NCBI RefSeq assembly: GCF_018687715.1
Contig: NC_056752.1
Location: 50,190,653 to 50,254,652, forward strand
DNA length: 64,000 bases
Reading direction: 5' to 3'
Origin: Carya illinoinensis
Taxonomy: Eukaryota; Streptophyta; Magnoliopsida; Fagales; Juglandaceae
The stretch's first letter is position 1. Each line of letters opens with the position of its first letter. Positions 35,301 through 47,505 of the stretch are shown here, piece after piece. Made by a program: the position numbers and the translations under genes. The notes under the pieces are model-generated. The model was given only the letters and a program-made list of their open reading frames with translations, was not told the DNA's origin and made no database searches.

Positions 35301-38300
35301 AAACCACTAGGGGTTGGCTCAAATGGTAAAGGCCTTGGTTTTGGTGATATGCTCCCTCTAGGTCTAAGGTTCAAATCTTCTTGGGTGCAAACAATTTCTA
35401 AGGCCGTTGGACTGGGAGAACTTACCCTTGAATTATCTAAGGTGCACTTGTGGAAAACTTCTTGCAGAGGGCATGTGCACCCCCGAGATTAGTCAGGATT
35501 TCATTCTCGGACACCTAGTGCCAATAAAAAAAACGATGTCACAAATATAACTAAGTACAAGCATATAAACCAAACCAATTCTATCTATACTAAGTGGCAT
35601 CTCCTTATCCCCCCATAAGCCAAGGGCAGGGAATGAGGTCATAAGGGTTTTATTCCACATGGGTGCTCAAGTTATTGAACTATGGTGCTGGCACATACAT
35701 GTAAATGTGTTATGGGAATCCTGTATTTTAGTTCTGACTTGTGGGTTTTTGATTATTGAGGAATTGTAAAAGGCAGGTGGTAATAATTTCACGTTCATTT
35801 ATTTCCTCTCTGGATACAATTATTGGTGGCCATATCTGACCACCACTGTTTGTTTGCCATTGCAGGTCCAAGAAAAGAAGATCAAGAAAATTTCTGATAT
35901 GAATTTGGACCCTTTAAAAGGTGTTGGAAATGGCAGTGTTGCTAGTTCGAGTAATTCAGTTAACCCTAAGTCATATCTTGCAAATGGAGGATTCCCAGAC
36001 AGATTGAGTAATGACTTCTCATTCCCACCAGGGGGCATTCCATCATTACGTTTACCAACGGTAGTTGTTCTCGATCCAAGTTACTGATTTTCTTGCGCTG
36101 TGTATTATTATTTTTTGGTTGGATAAGTGCAACGAACACATTCTTTAAATAGGTTTAAATTACACCATTATGAATCATTCTAGTTCTCACTTGGTTATAG
36201 CTTACATAAGCTCTCAATAATATGAAAGATAAACCAAAGAAAAAGAACAACGTCTGGTGCAGCTAACCACACCTGAAGCCTTTCCTCCAAGGAGCAATGA
36301 TTTCAGTTGGGTCAGCTATGGGCTTTAGCACACGTCTTAGCTAAGTGCATTTGCGAATCACCTGAAATTGAATATGGGGGCTTTTGTGTTATGAGCACAG
36401 CTCCTTGGATGAAGCAAATGTTGTTGGTCAAATTTGTATCTTGTTTCTGTAAATGTTTACTTTCTGCCTTGTCTGTCTGAATTATTTTAAATGTACACAC
36501 AAGCATGTGTGTATAATTTAGGATTTTTTATTAAAAAAAAAAAATTAAGAACACTCTGGAAAGTGTATACAGTATGTTGATCGTTGTGATTGGATGAATT
36601 GGTCCTTGCACTTGAGCACCCAAGGCTTTGAAGTTATTGTCGTTTTCATGTCCGTGTTTGCATCCATTTGTGCAAATCGATTGCTGCTGGGTAGTGGACA
36701 GAAAGTTTTGTTGGATTCCATTAATTTTGTTCATTTTTATTAATTATGTCCTGATCCGTGCAGCACTAATACTTAATCTATGTAATATGTAGGTAACTAG
36801 CCATGAAACCAGCCTCACGGCTAGATGTCGAAGGGTATACGCTCATGCTCATGATTATCACATCAATTCTATTTCAAATAACAGGTGCTTCCATTTCTTT
36901 ACTGCTAGTGTTTTTTAATGCTAGTTTCAAACTTTTTGCATTGTTGGTTGCTACTTGGGATCTTATTAAGGTCCATTGCCAAATATAGGGGTGAGACTTG
37001 GCCGGTCTGGACTGGAGAAACCGACTAGATTGGACCATTCCAATTTTTATAGGAATTCATTCGGTCCGGTCCTCGTTCCCGGGGTTTTTCACCCCAGACA
37101 GGACCTATAAAAAAAATTATTTATATAAATAATTATTAATATATCACAATATTACATAAGTATTATATTCTTTAATGTATAACTATAATATTTAGTACTA
37201 GTGCATATTAATATATTAACATCCCAATGGTCACCAGTTCGAGTCCCCTCAAGGCCACTGGAGGTTTACTGGACCGTTAATTTTAGGGCCCCGTAGGATT
37301 AGTTGAGGTGTGCGCAAGCTGGCCCGGACACCCACGGATAGAAAATATATATATTAACATATTATAAGAGTTAATATGTATAAATTTATAATAGTATTAG
37401 TATAGTTAACATATTAGTATTAAATCACTATAACTACATTCTTTCTTTAGCTAGAATGTAATTAGGCGTTTCTTTTGTATACTGCCTGTGTACACGGGCT
37501 ATGCTTACTTCATTCGTATGAATAAAATTCTCTTATTACTTATAAAAAAAAAATCACTATAACTACATAGAGTATTATTTAATATAGTATTACCAATTTA
37601 TCACTAACATATAGTATATAAGTAATACTACTAGTATATTTTTTTTTATAAGTTACTACTAGTATAGTTATTAGTTATAATATTGGCATTAAGTCTATAA
37701 CTATATATATTTAGATCAATGTATTATTATATTCTGTAATGTATAACCCAAGGGATGTCCGGTCTGGGGCAAATGAGGAAAATGATTTCAGTCCATCACC
37801 CCCCCCGGACTGGACCGTTCTCACCCGTAGCCAAATATCTGAAAATCATTTGAGGCATTAATGATACTTGCCTGCTGTTTGGTTTTTGTTTGTTTCCCAA
37901 AATTGCTGTTGATGTCACTTGTGCATGCCCATCTTGGACCTTCTATTCTACGTTTGGATGTTGAGTTGAGTTGACTTGTGAATAATTATATTTTGTGGGT
38001 TCTATTGAGATGGGTTTAACTTTTTTAGGTTGAGATTAGTTTAACTTTTTAGGTTAAAATGTAGGAAGTAGGTCGAGATGAATTTAACTTTTTAATGGGA
38101 AGTTGAAAATGTAGTAGGTTCCATCAATGATTGGTTTGAGACGAGTTGAGTTTGGTTCAACAACCAAACACAGTTTCTAAATTTTGACCTTGTAATAGGA
38201 TTAAAACTTTATGCCTTTTCCCACCTTTTGCAATAAACCTTGGTTCTTTATATTTAACACTGTGTATGTTTGATGAAGTTAATTTATATGGATGAGGCAT

Positions 38301-41300
38301 AAGTAGCAGATTGGTATGTGGAGAAAGCTGTAGAATTTTGAGATATAAGTGCTAAAAAAATATATATATCATTTATTAAAAAAAAAAAAAAAAGTGCTAA
38401 AAAGGATTATTTTCTGACCTTGTATGATATACCTTATGTAAGATTTATTTGCTTACCACTTATAAAAAGAAAGATTTATTTGCTTTCCTATTCCGTCCCT
38501 TTACTACATCAAACATTCACTGTGTGCAAAGATTCTGTTTTGATTCTTGCTTGCATTTGTAATTTTTAATGAATAAGAAAATTTTATTAAGACAAGTAAA
38601 AAGGCATAGCCCAAGTACATAGGAAGTATACAAATACTGAAACCTAGTTACAAGTTAGGAACTAGAGAAAGAAACAAAAAAATCTTGGACACTAGTTCCG
38701 TTAAAGACAATGGCTGAAGTCCAAAGAAATAAATTATTAAAGAAGAAACACCTATGTTCGTCCATTGAGAGGTCATTATCTTCAAAACACCAACCATTCC
38801 TCTCAACCCAGATACACCATGCAAGACATAAAAGGATCATATTCCAAACAGTGGCAATTTGAGAGTTACCCGTAGACCTCTCCAACAAGCAAGAAGATCC
38901 ACCACCCTCTTAGGCTTCACCCACAGCAGTCCAACCCTATTAAACACCTCATATCATAACTCTCTTGCCACCTCACAATGAAGTAACAAACGATCCATTG
39001 ATTCTCCACATTTTTTACACATGTAACACCAATCCATATCAATTAACCCACGCTTCTTGAGATTTTCCAAGGTCAGAATTTTTCCTACAGCAGTTCTCCA
39101 GCCAAAGAGTGTGACCTTTGAAGGCACCTTACTCTTCCCAATACACTTCCCAGGAAAAAAGTACCACATTCGGACTAGACAGCATCTTGTACATGGAATG
39201 AACTGTAAACTTCTTACTACCGGTATGAATCCAGACCATTTTATCTGTCTCAGCCTGGCCAAGATCTGTAGCATACAGCAAACCAAACAAATCAGAAATT
39301 ACATCCATTTCCCAATCATTTAGTGCTCTGGTAAAATGTACATTCCATTGAGGTGAACCACTAGAGCAGTCCAAAACATCAGCCACTGAAACATCTTGAT
39401 TCTGAGTGATGCGAAAAAGACCTGGAAAAACAGCACTTAGGGCCCTACCATCACACCAAGCGTCATGCCAAAAGCTATTCCTGGAACCATCACCAACATC
39501 AACCACAAAAGTAACATGTTTGGCAAAATCATCCCAACCACTCCTAATATTTTTCCCACACCTTCAACCTCCCCCCCCCCCCCAAAAAAAAAAAAAAAAC
39601 CCAAAGCTCTCCCATATTTGGAATCAATCATAGTCCTCCACAAGGACTCACTTTCCTAATGATGTCTCCATAACCACTTCCCCAGATGGGCTTTATTAAT
39701 GGTCGTCAACTTCCGAACCCCCAACGCTCGACACAACAATGGAGTATAAATCTTATTAATAAAATTTCCTAAAAAACAATGGAGTATAAATCTTGTCCAA
39801 ACTAACCAAATGAAACTTGACTTCGTCCCCGATACCTCCCCACAAGAAATCTCAAAACATCTTTTCAATCCGGTTAGCCACGCCAATTAGTACTGGAACA
39901 ATGAAAGAAAGTATGGTGATTAGAAAGAGTGCTTTTGATTAAGGTGATTCTTACCCCTTTTGACAAGTACAACCTCTTCCATTCTGCCAGCCTTCTCTCT
40001 ATCTTCTTAATCACCCCATCCCAAGCCGCACTTGCCTTAAAAGCAACCTCCAAAGGGAGCCCAAGGTATCTTATCGGCTGAGAAGAAACCTGAAAACCAA
40101 GAATTTTTGCCAAATTTCTCATATTCCTCACTGGACCTACCGGGACCATCTCAGATTTACCAAAATTCACCTTAAGGCCAAACACAGCCTCAACCATGAT
40201 TCATCTTAAGGTCAAACACAACCTCAAAACAAAGCAAGAGCACTCTTAAAGTTTGCACATGACCTGGTTTCACGTCACAAAAAAGTAACGTATCATTTGC
40301 AAACAAAAGGCGAGAATTAATCAAACCATCATAAGACCCTCCTACCAAGAACCCTGTCAACAAACCACCATCAACCGCAGCCTCCAACATTTTGCTAAGA
40401 GCATCCATAATAAGGACAAAAAGGAGGGGAGACAGCAGATCCCCTTGTCTCAATCCACACGAATTATTAAAAAAAACCCATAGGGGAGCCCTTCACCAAC
40501 ACTGAGAACCGTGCTATCGAAACACAATGCTTGATCCAATTACACCACTTCCCCTTAAAGCCACATCTCCCACGTAGATAAAGAAAAACGTCCTAATTGA
40601 TATGATCATAAGCCTTCTCCATGTCAAGCTTACATAAAATATTTGGTTCACCCGATTTAATTCTATTGTCCAAACATTCATTAGCTATTAAAACAAAATC
40701 AAGAATTTGTCTCCCTTTAACAAATGCATTATGAGATTTCAAAACAACCTTCTCCATAACAGTGCTCAAACGGTTGGCAAAACTTTAGAGATGATTTTAT
40801 AAACCCATTGACAAGACTAATGGAATGAAAATCCTTCGCGTCAGAAGCTCTGGCCCTCTTAGGAATAAGTGTAATAAAAGTTGCATTTAGATTCTTTTCA
40901 AACTTACCAAAAGAGCGCAGTGCATGAAACACCCTCATGACATCCTCCCATCCAGTGTCCCAACAATTTTGAAAGAAAGCCATGATGAAACCATCCGGAC
41001 CAGGAGCGTTATGCTTAACCATCCCTCTTACAACATGAACAACTTCATTCTCAAAAGGCCATTCAAGCCATTGAGCACTCAAGGGATCAATATTATCAAA
41101 CACTAAACCATCCAGGCTAACTTTTGGAGATGCAAGACATTATCAGGATTTGCAAATGTCTCAGTCATGTCTGGTTCATTATCATGCTTGGCACTTTGGC
41201 ATGGCTTAGTAAAGTTTTCACTAATCACTTTGCTCTCGCACTCTTTTTCCCTAGTGACGGTGAAACTTTTATATCTGCGGACGATCTTCGAATAAATCTT

Positions 41301-44300
41301 TGGAACTTGGAAATTAGCAACCAGAGTTTCAATATTGTGGATGTCAAGCCTACAAACATGGAGGATCTGACTGGTAAGTTTCTTATCTGGTATTTGGTGT
41401 TTTATTGAGAATATTAGTGCTAGTTTATACTCTGGAGCCATGTAATGTTTTAGCTTATGCTTGTTTTCTTTTCATGTATGCTTTCTGATGCATGATCCTG
41501 GGCTGAAATTTATTTTGTGAGCTTGTATACGTGTCCACATAAACATTTGCATATGGCCTCGCATGTGCCTTTGGTTGTTTGGAAGGCTCAATCTGGCCAT
41601 TTAATTTGTGGGAGAATTGGGATCAGATAGGGTGGTCGCAGGAAAATGTGAAGATTTGTGGGAAAACTTGGGAGTGTCTTGCCTCGTATGCCATTTCTTG
41701 AAACCTGTGAGGCATTGGATTTTCCTGTACTGCTAGCCTGGTTTTTGTATAAGCCATCCTTTTGTGATCAATTCAAGAAGCAGTACATGAAAAACTAATA
41801 CAAATGACTTATCCTTTTTTTTTTTAGTTTAATTTCTTACTTTCCCATTTTCTATTTTATCCTTGAAAAAAAGAAAAGAAAAAAAAAAAAAACAAGATGA
41901 AAGTTTTGCCACCTCCAATATAAAGGAAGTCTGTAGGAAGATCACTATATCTTTTCGTAAATACTTGTGCCTTGCCTAGAAATCTATTAGGAAAAAGGTG
42001 ATAATAGTTTTCCTTCTTCATTGTTTGTTATCTGTTATTAGCGGTAAGCTTTTGTTAGATGGTACTATTAGTTACTTATAAAAAGGATTGATAACATTTG
42101 TTACTTCTCAAAAGATGACTATTTATCAATCATTTGTCAATTTTCTTGCAGAGGTGATAACATCAGCAGAATTCCACCCTACTCATTGTAATATGTTAGC
42201 ATACAGTAGTTCAAAAGGCTCAATCCGTCTAATTGATTTGCGGCAATCAGCTTTATGTGATTCTCATGCTAAATTGTAAGCATTTAACTTGTTTTCATTC
42301 TATTGCGTCATGGTACAGCTGCTATGGAAGTTGGATTGGCTTTCAAATTGTTAGATGGGGTAAAAGGACAAAGAAACGTCACTTTTTTAGGCCCCCAGCA
42401 TATGGGTTAAAACTGCTTCCAATAGCCTTCTTGGACTCATCTGTGCTGCCCTTTCGATACAGGTTTGAGGAACTGGAAATACCTGGTTCTAGATCATTTT
42501 TCACGGAGATAATTGCTTCAATCTCAGATATTAAATTTGGAAAGGATGGAAGATATATACTTAGTCGTGATTACATGTCTCTAAAGGTTTGGGTTTCTAA
42601 ACTGGCTATTTATTTTGTTTCATAATTGGCATGCTTTTTTTGAGTGTTACACCACTATTATTGATAAGTGGTAATGCCACTTTTAGATAATTGGCATGGT
42701 GTTTTTTTTTTTTTTTTAATCGGGATGGGTACAAGAATCTGGCTCTTTTAAAACATTCCATGACAGGTTTATATGGCTCCAATTGATATATGAAAGACTC
42801 ATTGATCTATACAGAAATGGTATTATTGCCATGAATATGATCTGTAACAGGAAGAAAGTCTCAATACTTAGAGATGTGCCAGAAGTGTATAGGAGACCTG
42901 ATACTTGCATGATGAGTATGTAGTAGGGCTTTGCTCCATAGAAATGTTAGTCCAAAGACCCATTGTTTATGAACACTATAAGATTATTCATGGACAGAGC
43001 ATGTAAAAAGATGTTGCATTCAAGGTTCACTCCAAAAGGGGTGGCTTGTTGATGCTTTCGAGGAGATACACTGAGAAGTGAGAAGTGGAGTTGGAAATTT
43101 TGGGTCCAGGGGCCAGGGTGTATAACTCACCAATTTTTTTAGAAAAAGGAACTTGGTTAACATTGTTTAATACTTTAATTTAAGAGACAACAAAGAGCAA
43201 CATGTTTCAAAGTGGTAGGTTCCACAACAGAGCATGGCCTGCAAAAATATTAGTTCAGAAACACCTAAATGGTAGGTTCCACAACAATATTAATCCACTT
43301 CAATTTGTGAGATTATAGGTTCCACGACAATAAGAAGGTCAAGGTGCTTTAACAAAGGTTGGAGTTGCTTTCCCAACTTCCTAGTTCTTTTCCTGTTGCT
43401 TTAGTGAAGGGCAGGGAGAAGTCTTGAATTTTTTCATCTAGTTGTTTTAAGTTTGAGGCAAAGTGTTCTTATTTATCTCACCGGTTAGAGAATCCTCTAG
43501 TTGAGTTATGATTGGAATAACTTTCATAGATATTCCCAGAAGAAAACACACGGAATCATTATCTTCAACACATCATCGAAGTCTGACCTTTTGCTATTTA
43601 CAATAGCAAATAATGGTGCAGAAAAATTAGAATGGCTACTTGTGATGTTTATGTTAACGGAAGCATAATTGACTGTTATTTTCAAGACTTTTTTGTCCTG
43701 CTATTAGTTTTTTTTTCTCCCTTTTTTTTAAAAGAATTTTTTCTTCAATTTGTGTAAGCAACAATTTTATCATAATGTAGTTATTAAAATCGGTTTTATC
43801 ATGATGTTGTTATAGGATTTGATGTTTTTGTTTTGTTCTGGTTCCTTGGTTACTAACTCGAGTACCGTTTACTTGTTTGTCAGTTATGGGACATCAATAT
43901 GGATTCGGGTCCAGTTTCGACCTTCCAGGTTCACGAATATTTAAGACCAAAGGTGAGATCCGTACTTTTTTAACAAGGTGGACCGAAGATTTGTGCTGCT
44001 GTGTATCAATTAAAAAAAAAAAAAAAAAAAAGATTTGTGCTGCTGTGTTTGCTGTATGCTGATCACCCTGTTCTTGAATGAATCCAGCTCTGTGATTTAT
44101 ATGAAAATGATTCGATCTTTGATAAATTCGAGTGTTGTTTGAGTGGTGATGGATTACGGGTTGCAACAGGTTCTTATAGGTCCGTGTTTTTATGCCACAT
44201 CTCTGTTTGTAATCTCACTGTTATTCGAGCTCTCTGGCACGCTTCTCATATTCCTGTTGATGATATTGCAGCAATCTATTTCGTGTGTTTGGTTGTGCCT

Positions 44301-44753
44301 CAGGAAGTACTGAGGCAACAACTTTGGAAGCCAGCAAAAACCCAATGAGGTAATTCTGATAGAAGATATTGATCAGAATGGCTTGTAGGATGGTTTATCT
44401 AACTGTAAATATAAACTTTGATGTTTAGGCGCCAAGCACAGACCCCTGCAAGGCCTTCCAGATCCCTGAGCAGTAGTATAACAAGGGTTGTCAGACGAGG
44501 TTACCACCATTGCTCTCTGTTCTTTTTATTCGCCAACTTTCTCATTTTTGGCCATTTAAGTTTTTCCCGAGAAGTTTTTCTTGCCCTCATAAACTTAAAT
44601 TTGTTGTTGGGAACAGGAGCAGAAAGCCCTGGGGCAGATGCAAATGGAAATTCATTTGATTTTACGACAAAGTTGCTGCACCTAGCATGGCACCCAAGTG
44701 AAAACTCGATTGCCTGTGCTGCTGCAAACAGCTTATACATGTACTATGCATAA
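32380..44753 (+). CDS. PP2AB: Protein phosphatase 2A B55 regulatory subunit (ATB alpha/beta type)
   Basis: WD40-propeller B subunit that gives PP2A its substrate choice. Proposed exons: 32380-32491, 34145-34248, 34356-34454, 34562-34681, 35866-36060, 36793-36884, 41255-41373, 42152-42275, 42463-42586, 43884-43952, 44088-44179, 44272-44349, 44429-44499, 44617-44753. All junctions are GT-AG and phases fit, giving 511 aa, the usual plant B55 length. Recognisable stretches: [101 protein letters not shown] and the C-terminal [18 protein letters not shown]. Exon 3 starts with Asn-Val where relatives have His-Gly, by a shifted or mutated acceptor (TTTTAAG|AAT). Intron 6 is 4.4 kb because transposons inserted in it. 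The gene looks functional. Confidence 0.94.
35303..35535 (+). mobile_element. Full-length tRNA-derived SINE in PP2A intron 5'-half (intron 4)
   Basis: The body begins accactaggggttggctcaa and ends in an A-run. It has polymerase III A box (TGGCTCAAATGG) and B box (GGTTCAAATCT) motifs. A perfect 10-bp duplication atgtcacaaa flanks it (35293-35302 and 35536-35545), which shows target-primed insertion. Confidence 0.9.
37223..37348 (+). mobile_element. 5'-truncated Au-like SINE in PP2A intron 6
   Basis: It has a B box (AGTTCGAGTCC) and a 3' part with gtgcgcaagctggcccggac, which resembles the plant Au SINE tail (from memory). A 12-bp duplication atatattaacat flanks it (37211-37222 and 37349-37360). 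At 126 bp it is shorter than a full Au element and lacks the 5' end and A box. Confidence 0.88.
37440..37552 (+). mobile_element. LINE 3'-tail insertion (113 bp) in PP2A intron 6
   Basis: It has the usual end of plant L1 elements: ttgtatactgcctgtgtac, then aataaaattctcttattact and an A-run. A 16-bp duplication atcactataactacat flanks it (37424-37439 and 37553-37568). It is an extreme 5' truncation that copied only the tail. Confidence 0.87.
37945..38175 (+). repeat. Palindromic MITE, family A-related variant
   Basis: Begins cgtttggatgttgagttgag and ends gagttgagtttggttcaaca then accaaacac, an inverted pair. It lies in PP2A intron 6 before the LINE. Confidence 0.6.
38560..41140 (-). mobile_element. 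5'-truncated, dead LINE (L1 type) in PP2A intron 6, antisense
   Basis: On the minus strand, reverse transcriptase pieces run from about 41,140 ([30 protein letters not shown]) through [11 protein letters not shown], a catalytic site FANDTLLF, and [11 protein letters not shown] to a zf-RVT zinc-binding region ([19 protein letters not shown]) and a tail like CTATGTACTTGGGCTAT. The domain order is LINE. The endonuclease and ORF1 are missing, the frame is shifted several times, and the catalytic FADD has become FAND, so it is inactive. Small local duplications occur at about 39,739-39,795 and 40,165-40,225. No target duplication was found. Confidence 0.9.
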
Positions 44754-45397
44754 AGATGATTCGGGAAGGAACGTATTTGCTTGATTAGATATTTTGGGTT
44801 GCTGTTGGGAAAGGCTTTCTGCCTTTACTGCCAACCAGTGACTTGGAGGCCACATCAAATTCTCAAATTTCAAGTGCCCCACAAAATCTTTTGCATGTGC
44901 TTTTGGTATCGAGTTCCGGAAGTGGCTGCCGGCATACATGAGGAAGCAACCTAACTTTGTTCCCGGGTGGGCAGCAGCTCTTTTTACTTCCTCCCTTACC
45001 TCCTTCTACAATTGCCAAAATTTCTTTGCTTTTCCTTGTCCTTTTTTTTTTTTTTTTTTTTCAGTATCTTTTTCTGAAAGGGAAGATGCAGTTATGTCCT
45101 AAATTTGTGTTGCGTTGAAGTCAAGAAAGAAAATATGATTGTAGATCTCCTACAACAAAACCCTGAAAAATGTTCAATATATGGCACTAGGTATAAGATA
45201 AAATGTAGCTTTTACTCAGAAATCTGTGCTGGGATAGAGATGTTGAAAACTTGCAGTGCATCAATTTTTTGATTGATTCTTTGTCATGGTATACATTTCA
45301 TTGGGGATGTTTTAGTCTACTAGTATTTCATGTAGTTTTCAATTCGAGTATAAGGCAATATTTATTTTCTGTCGGTTTGGAAAGTACTTTAGTCACA

Positions 45398-45524
45398 AAG
45401 GAATTATACAAAAGTAAATTTATAAACTGATGTAGTTTGATATTGTATATCAGATTATAAAATTACTTTTATTATAAAATAGATTTAATGAGGTACATCA
45501 GTTTGTATAATCTCTATCTGCAGG
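45398..45524. repeat. Palindromic MITE-like repeat, family C, copy 2
   Basis: ttatacaaaagtaaatttat pairs with attacttttattataaaat-type sequence, and cagtttgtataat closes the element. Same layout as 20196-20355 and 59416-59556. Confidence 0.68.
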
Positions 45525-45689
45525 TTTTGATACAAGTTACATATTTTGGACACGTTTTAGAGTTCCCAGCAACGAGGCTGTACTTAATCTCAAACATTAA
45601 AAAGTTAAAAATAAAAAAGACCAAAAAAGAAGCGAGAAACCGGTTGGGGCTAGGAAGTCTAGCCGGAGAAAATGAAGAAATTTTTTTTA

Positions 45690-45865
45690 TCATTCTTGCT
45701 CGCATGTCATATGTATATATATTTTTTTAAATTTTTAATTTTATTTATTAAATAAGTAATATAAAGATGATGAATAGGAGAGTTTAATTAATTTAATAAA
45801 ATTAAAATAAAAAATAAAAAAAAATGTAAATGTAATGTAAAAAATGATAAATAATGAAGCTCGAA
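45690..45865. repeat. Palindromic MITE-like repeat, family D, copy 3
   Basis: An AT-rich element with inverted ends (cttgctcgcatgtcatatg and aatgtaatgtaaaaaatgat) and a TTAATTAATTTAATAAAATT centre. It is more diverged than the other two copies. Confidence 0.5.
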
Positions 45866-46008
45866 TATAAAATAGAGAAGATGATGTAAGAATAAAATTC
45901 GGCAATAAATTTATTTACAACTAGGAATTACAATTTACAAGGCAAAGCCCTCTCCTTTTAAGTTTTAACCGGCTCTCGTAGAGAAGGGTCTCACAGTCTC
46001 ACTCCCCA

Positions 46009-46017
46009 AAACCCTAA
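46009..46017 (+). promoter_or_regulatory. Telo box in the ATP synthase g leader
   Basis: AAACCCTAA lies in a pyrimidine-rich segment about 1.5 kb before the start codon. Telo boxes are typical near the transcription start of plant translation and mitochondrial housekeeping genes, which supports the start being here. Confidence 0.5.
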
Positions 46018-46574
46018 ATTCTGCGAAATAAGAGGAAATTACCCAAGGTTTTTCTCTATTTTTCTGTGAAACTAATAGCTTTTTCATTTTTTTCCTTAAT
46101 TTTTCTCGGACACTTTGATCAGAGGCGTCCGAATACTCCTCTCGCTCGAGTCCAGAGAAAATTTTGGGAAAAAGAAAACGTTTGTATCTTGTGATTGTTC
46201 TATTTTGTCTTCAGAAAATCATCAGCAAAATATTTGTGTTGGTTGCAGTTCATTGACATGAGGATCTTCTATTCTGGCGTTATGAAACAATGAAGAATCG
46301 GATAGCTCAGACTCCATTTTGATTTGTTTTCCTGCACTTCCTTAGCAACCAAACAGACCTATTTTCTATTGAAGTAATGCAATGAATTGGATTTTTGGAA
46401 TTTTGATGTTAGTGTGCGTTTATAGTAGTATGAATTGTGTGATCTTTGATTGGGGACACGGGACTATAATGGTGTGATTACTGTCAGCTTGATGACCGTG
46501 AAAGTCACTGTTAGTTTTATATGATATGGTTAAGCTGTGTACGAGTGACCTGTTAAAATCTGTCCGAACGCTTT

Positions 46575-46745
46575 AACAGGGCATCTTGTCTCATTTGGAT
46601 GCAAGAAGTATTTCATCTCATTTTATTGTTATAATTTTTTTAAATTCTCACAAAAATTCTAATAAACAATTCAATTTTTTTAAATTTCAAAATAATAATA
46701 ATATTTTATACATCTCAACTCATCTCAACTCAAAACCGCACCTTA
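46575..46745 (-). repeat. Palindromic MITE, family A, copy 4
   Basis: Contains atttcatctcattttattgt, aaacaattcaatttttttaa and acatctcaactcatctcaac. It lacks part of the family centre. It lies in the presumed leader intron of the ATP synthase g gene. Confidence 0.75.
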
Positions 46746-47505
46746 GTTTTCTGTGCTATGAGATAGAATTTGCTATTTTACTTGAAACGATATGGTTAGG
46801 GTGAGGATGAATGCCCGGTGGAGATCTTTTACATCATTTCAGTTGACATGGCATTGAAGTAGATATTCATTATTTATTATTGGATTAGTGATAGTGGATG
46901 ACACAGAAGACATTTCTGGAATTGTAATAATAGCAGCCATTTGTTTTGAAGTCACCATTAGCATTGATGTATTATGGCAAGCGTTTCTAGAGAGAGCACA
47001 GCAGGATTACATTGTAATGCTTCCTTGTAATAGAAATTGTTATCTTATAGAGGTTGGCCAAGTTTTCTTTCAGAATTTTGTGTGACTTCACTTATCAGGG
47101 AAAAGAATGATTATGATTAGGGGAGTAACGGGACAATTGGGTCTTTACTATTTCATTTCCTCGTAATGTATTGACATGTCTATAGTTAATTGGCTATGCA
47201 AATGCATAAAAGCTCGTTAAGCCAAATCCCAGATCTGAATTCTCATTACGTGGTCAATGGTTGACTATTATGAAGTAATTGAGCAACTCTATGCTTTTTT
47301 CTGGCTATAATGATTATGATTTGAAGTAAATTTCATGGTTTTCATACTTTTATGTTCCACATACGTTATGTAGATGTAAGCACGGATTTCATGGAGTTAT
47401 TTGCATTTCCAATGGTATTTTATTGGACTTCTTATTTGCTGAGATGCAACAATTCTCTCACTCTTATGCTTTGTTTTGCACTGCTAGGTTTAGTTCAGGG
47501 TGTCC

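Larger units (their letters stand above)
44754..47505. other. Region between the PP2A and ATP synthase g genes
   Basis: The left part is the 3' untranslated region of the PP2A gene. The middle holds MITE-like repeats (45398-45524, 45690-45865). From about 45,950 a pyrimidine-rich leader with a telo box is likely the 5' untranslated exon of the next gene, with an intron reaching to about 47,487. A family A MITE (46575-46745) would lie in that intron. No other coding sequence is seen. Confidence 0.55.

Noticed and set aside
35360..35375. tRNA-like B box at 35.37 kb (and at 37.24 and 63.84 kb) suggesting tRNA genes
   Set aside because: No cloverleaf follows, and each lies in a SINE with an A-tail and target duplications.
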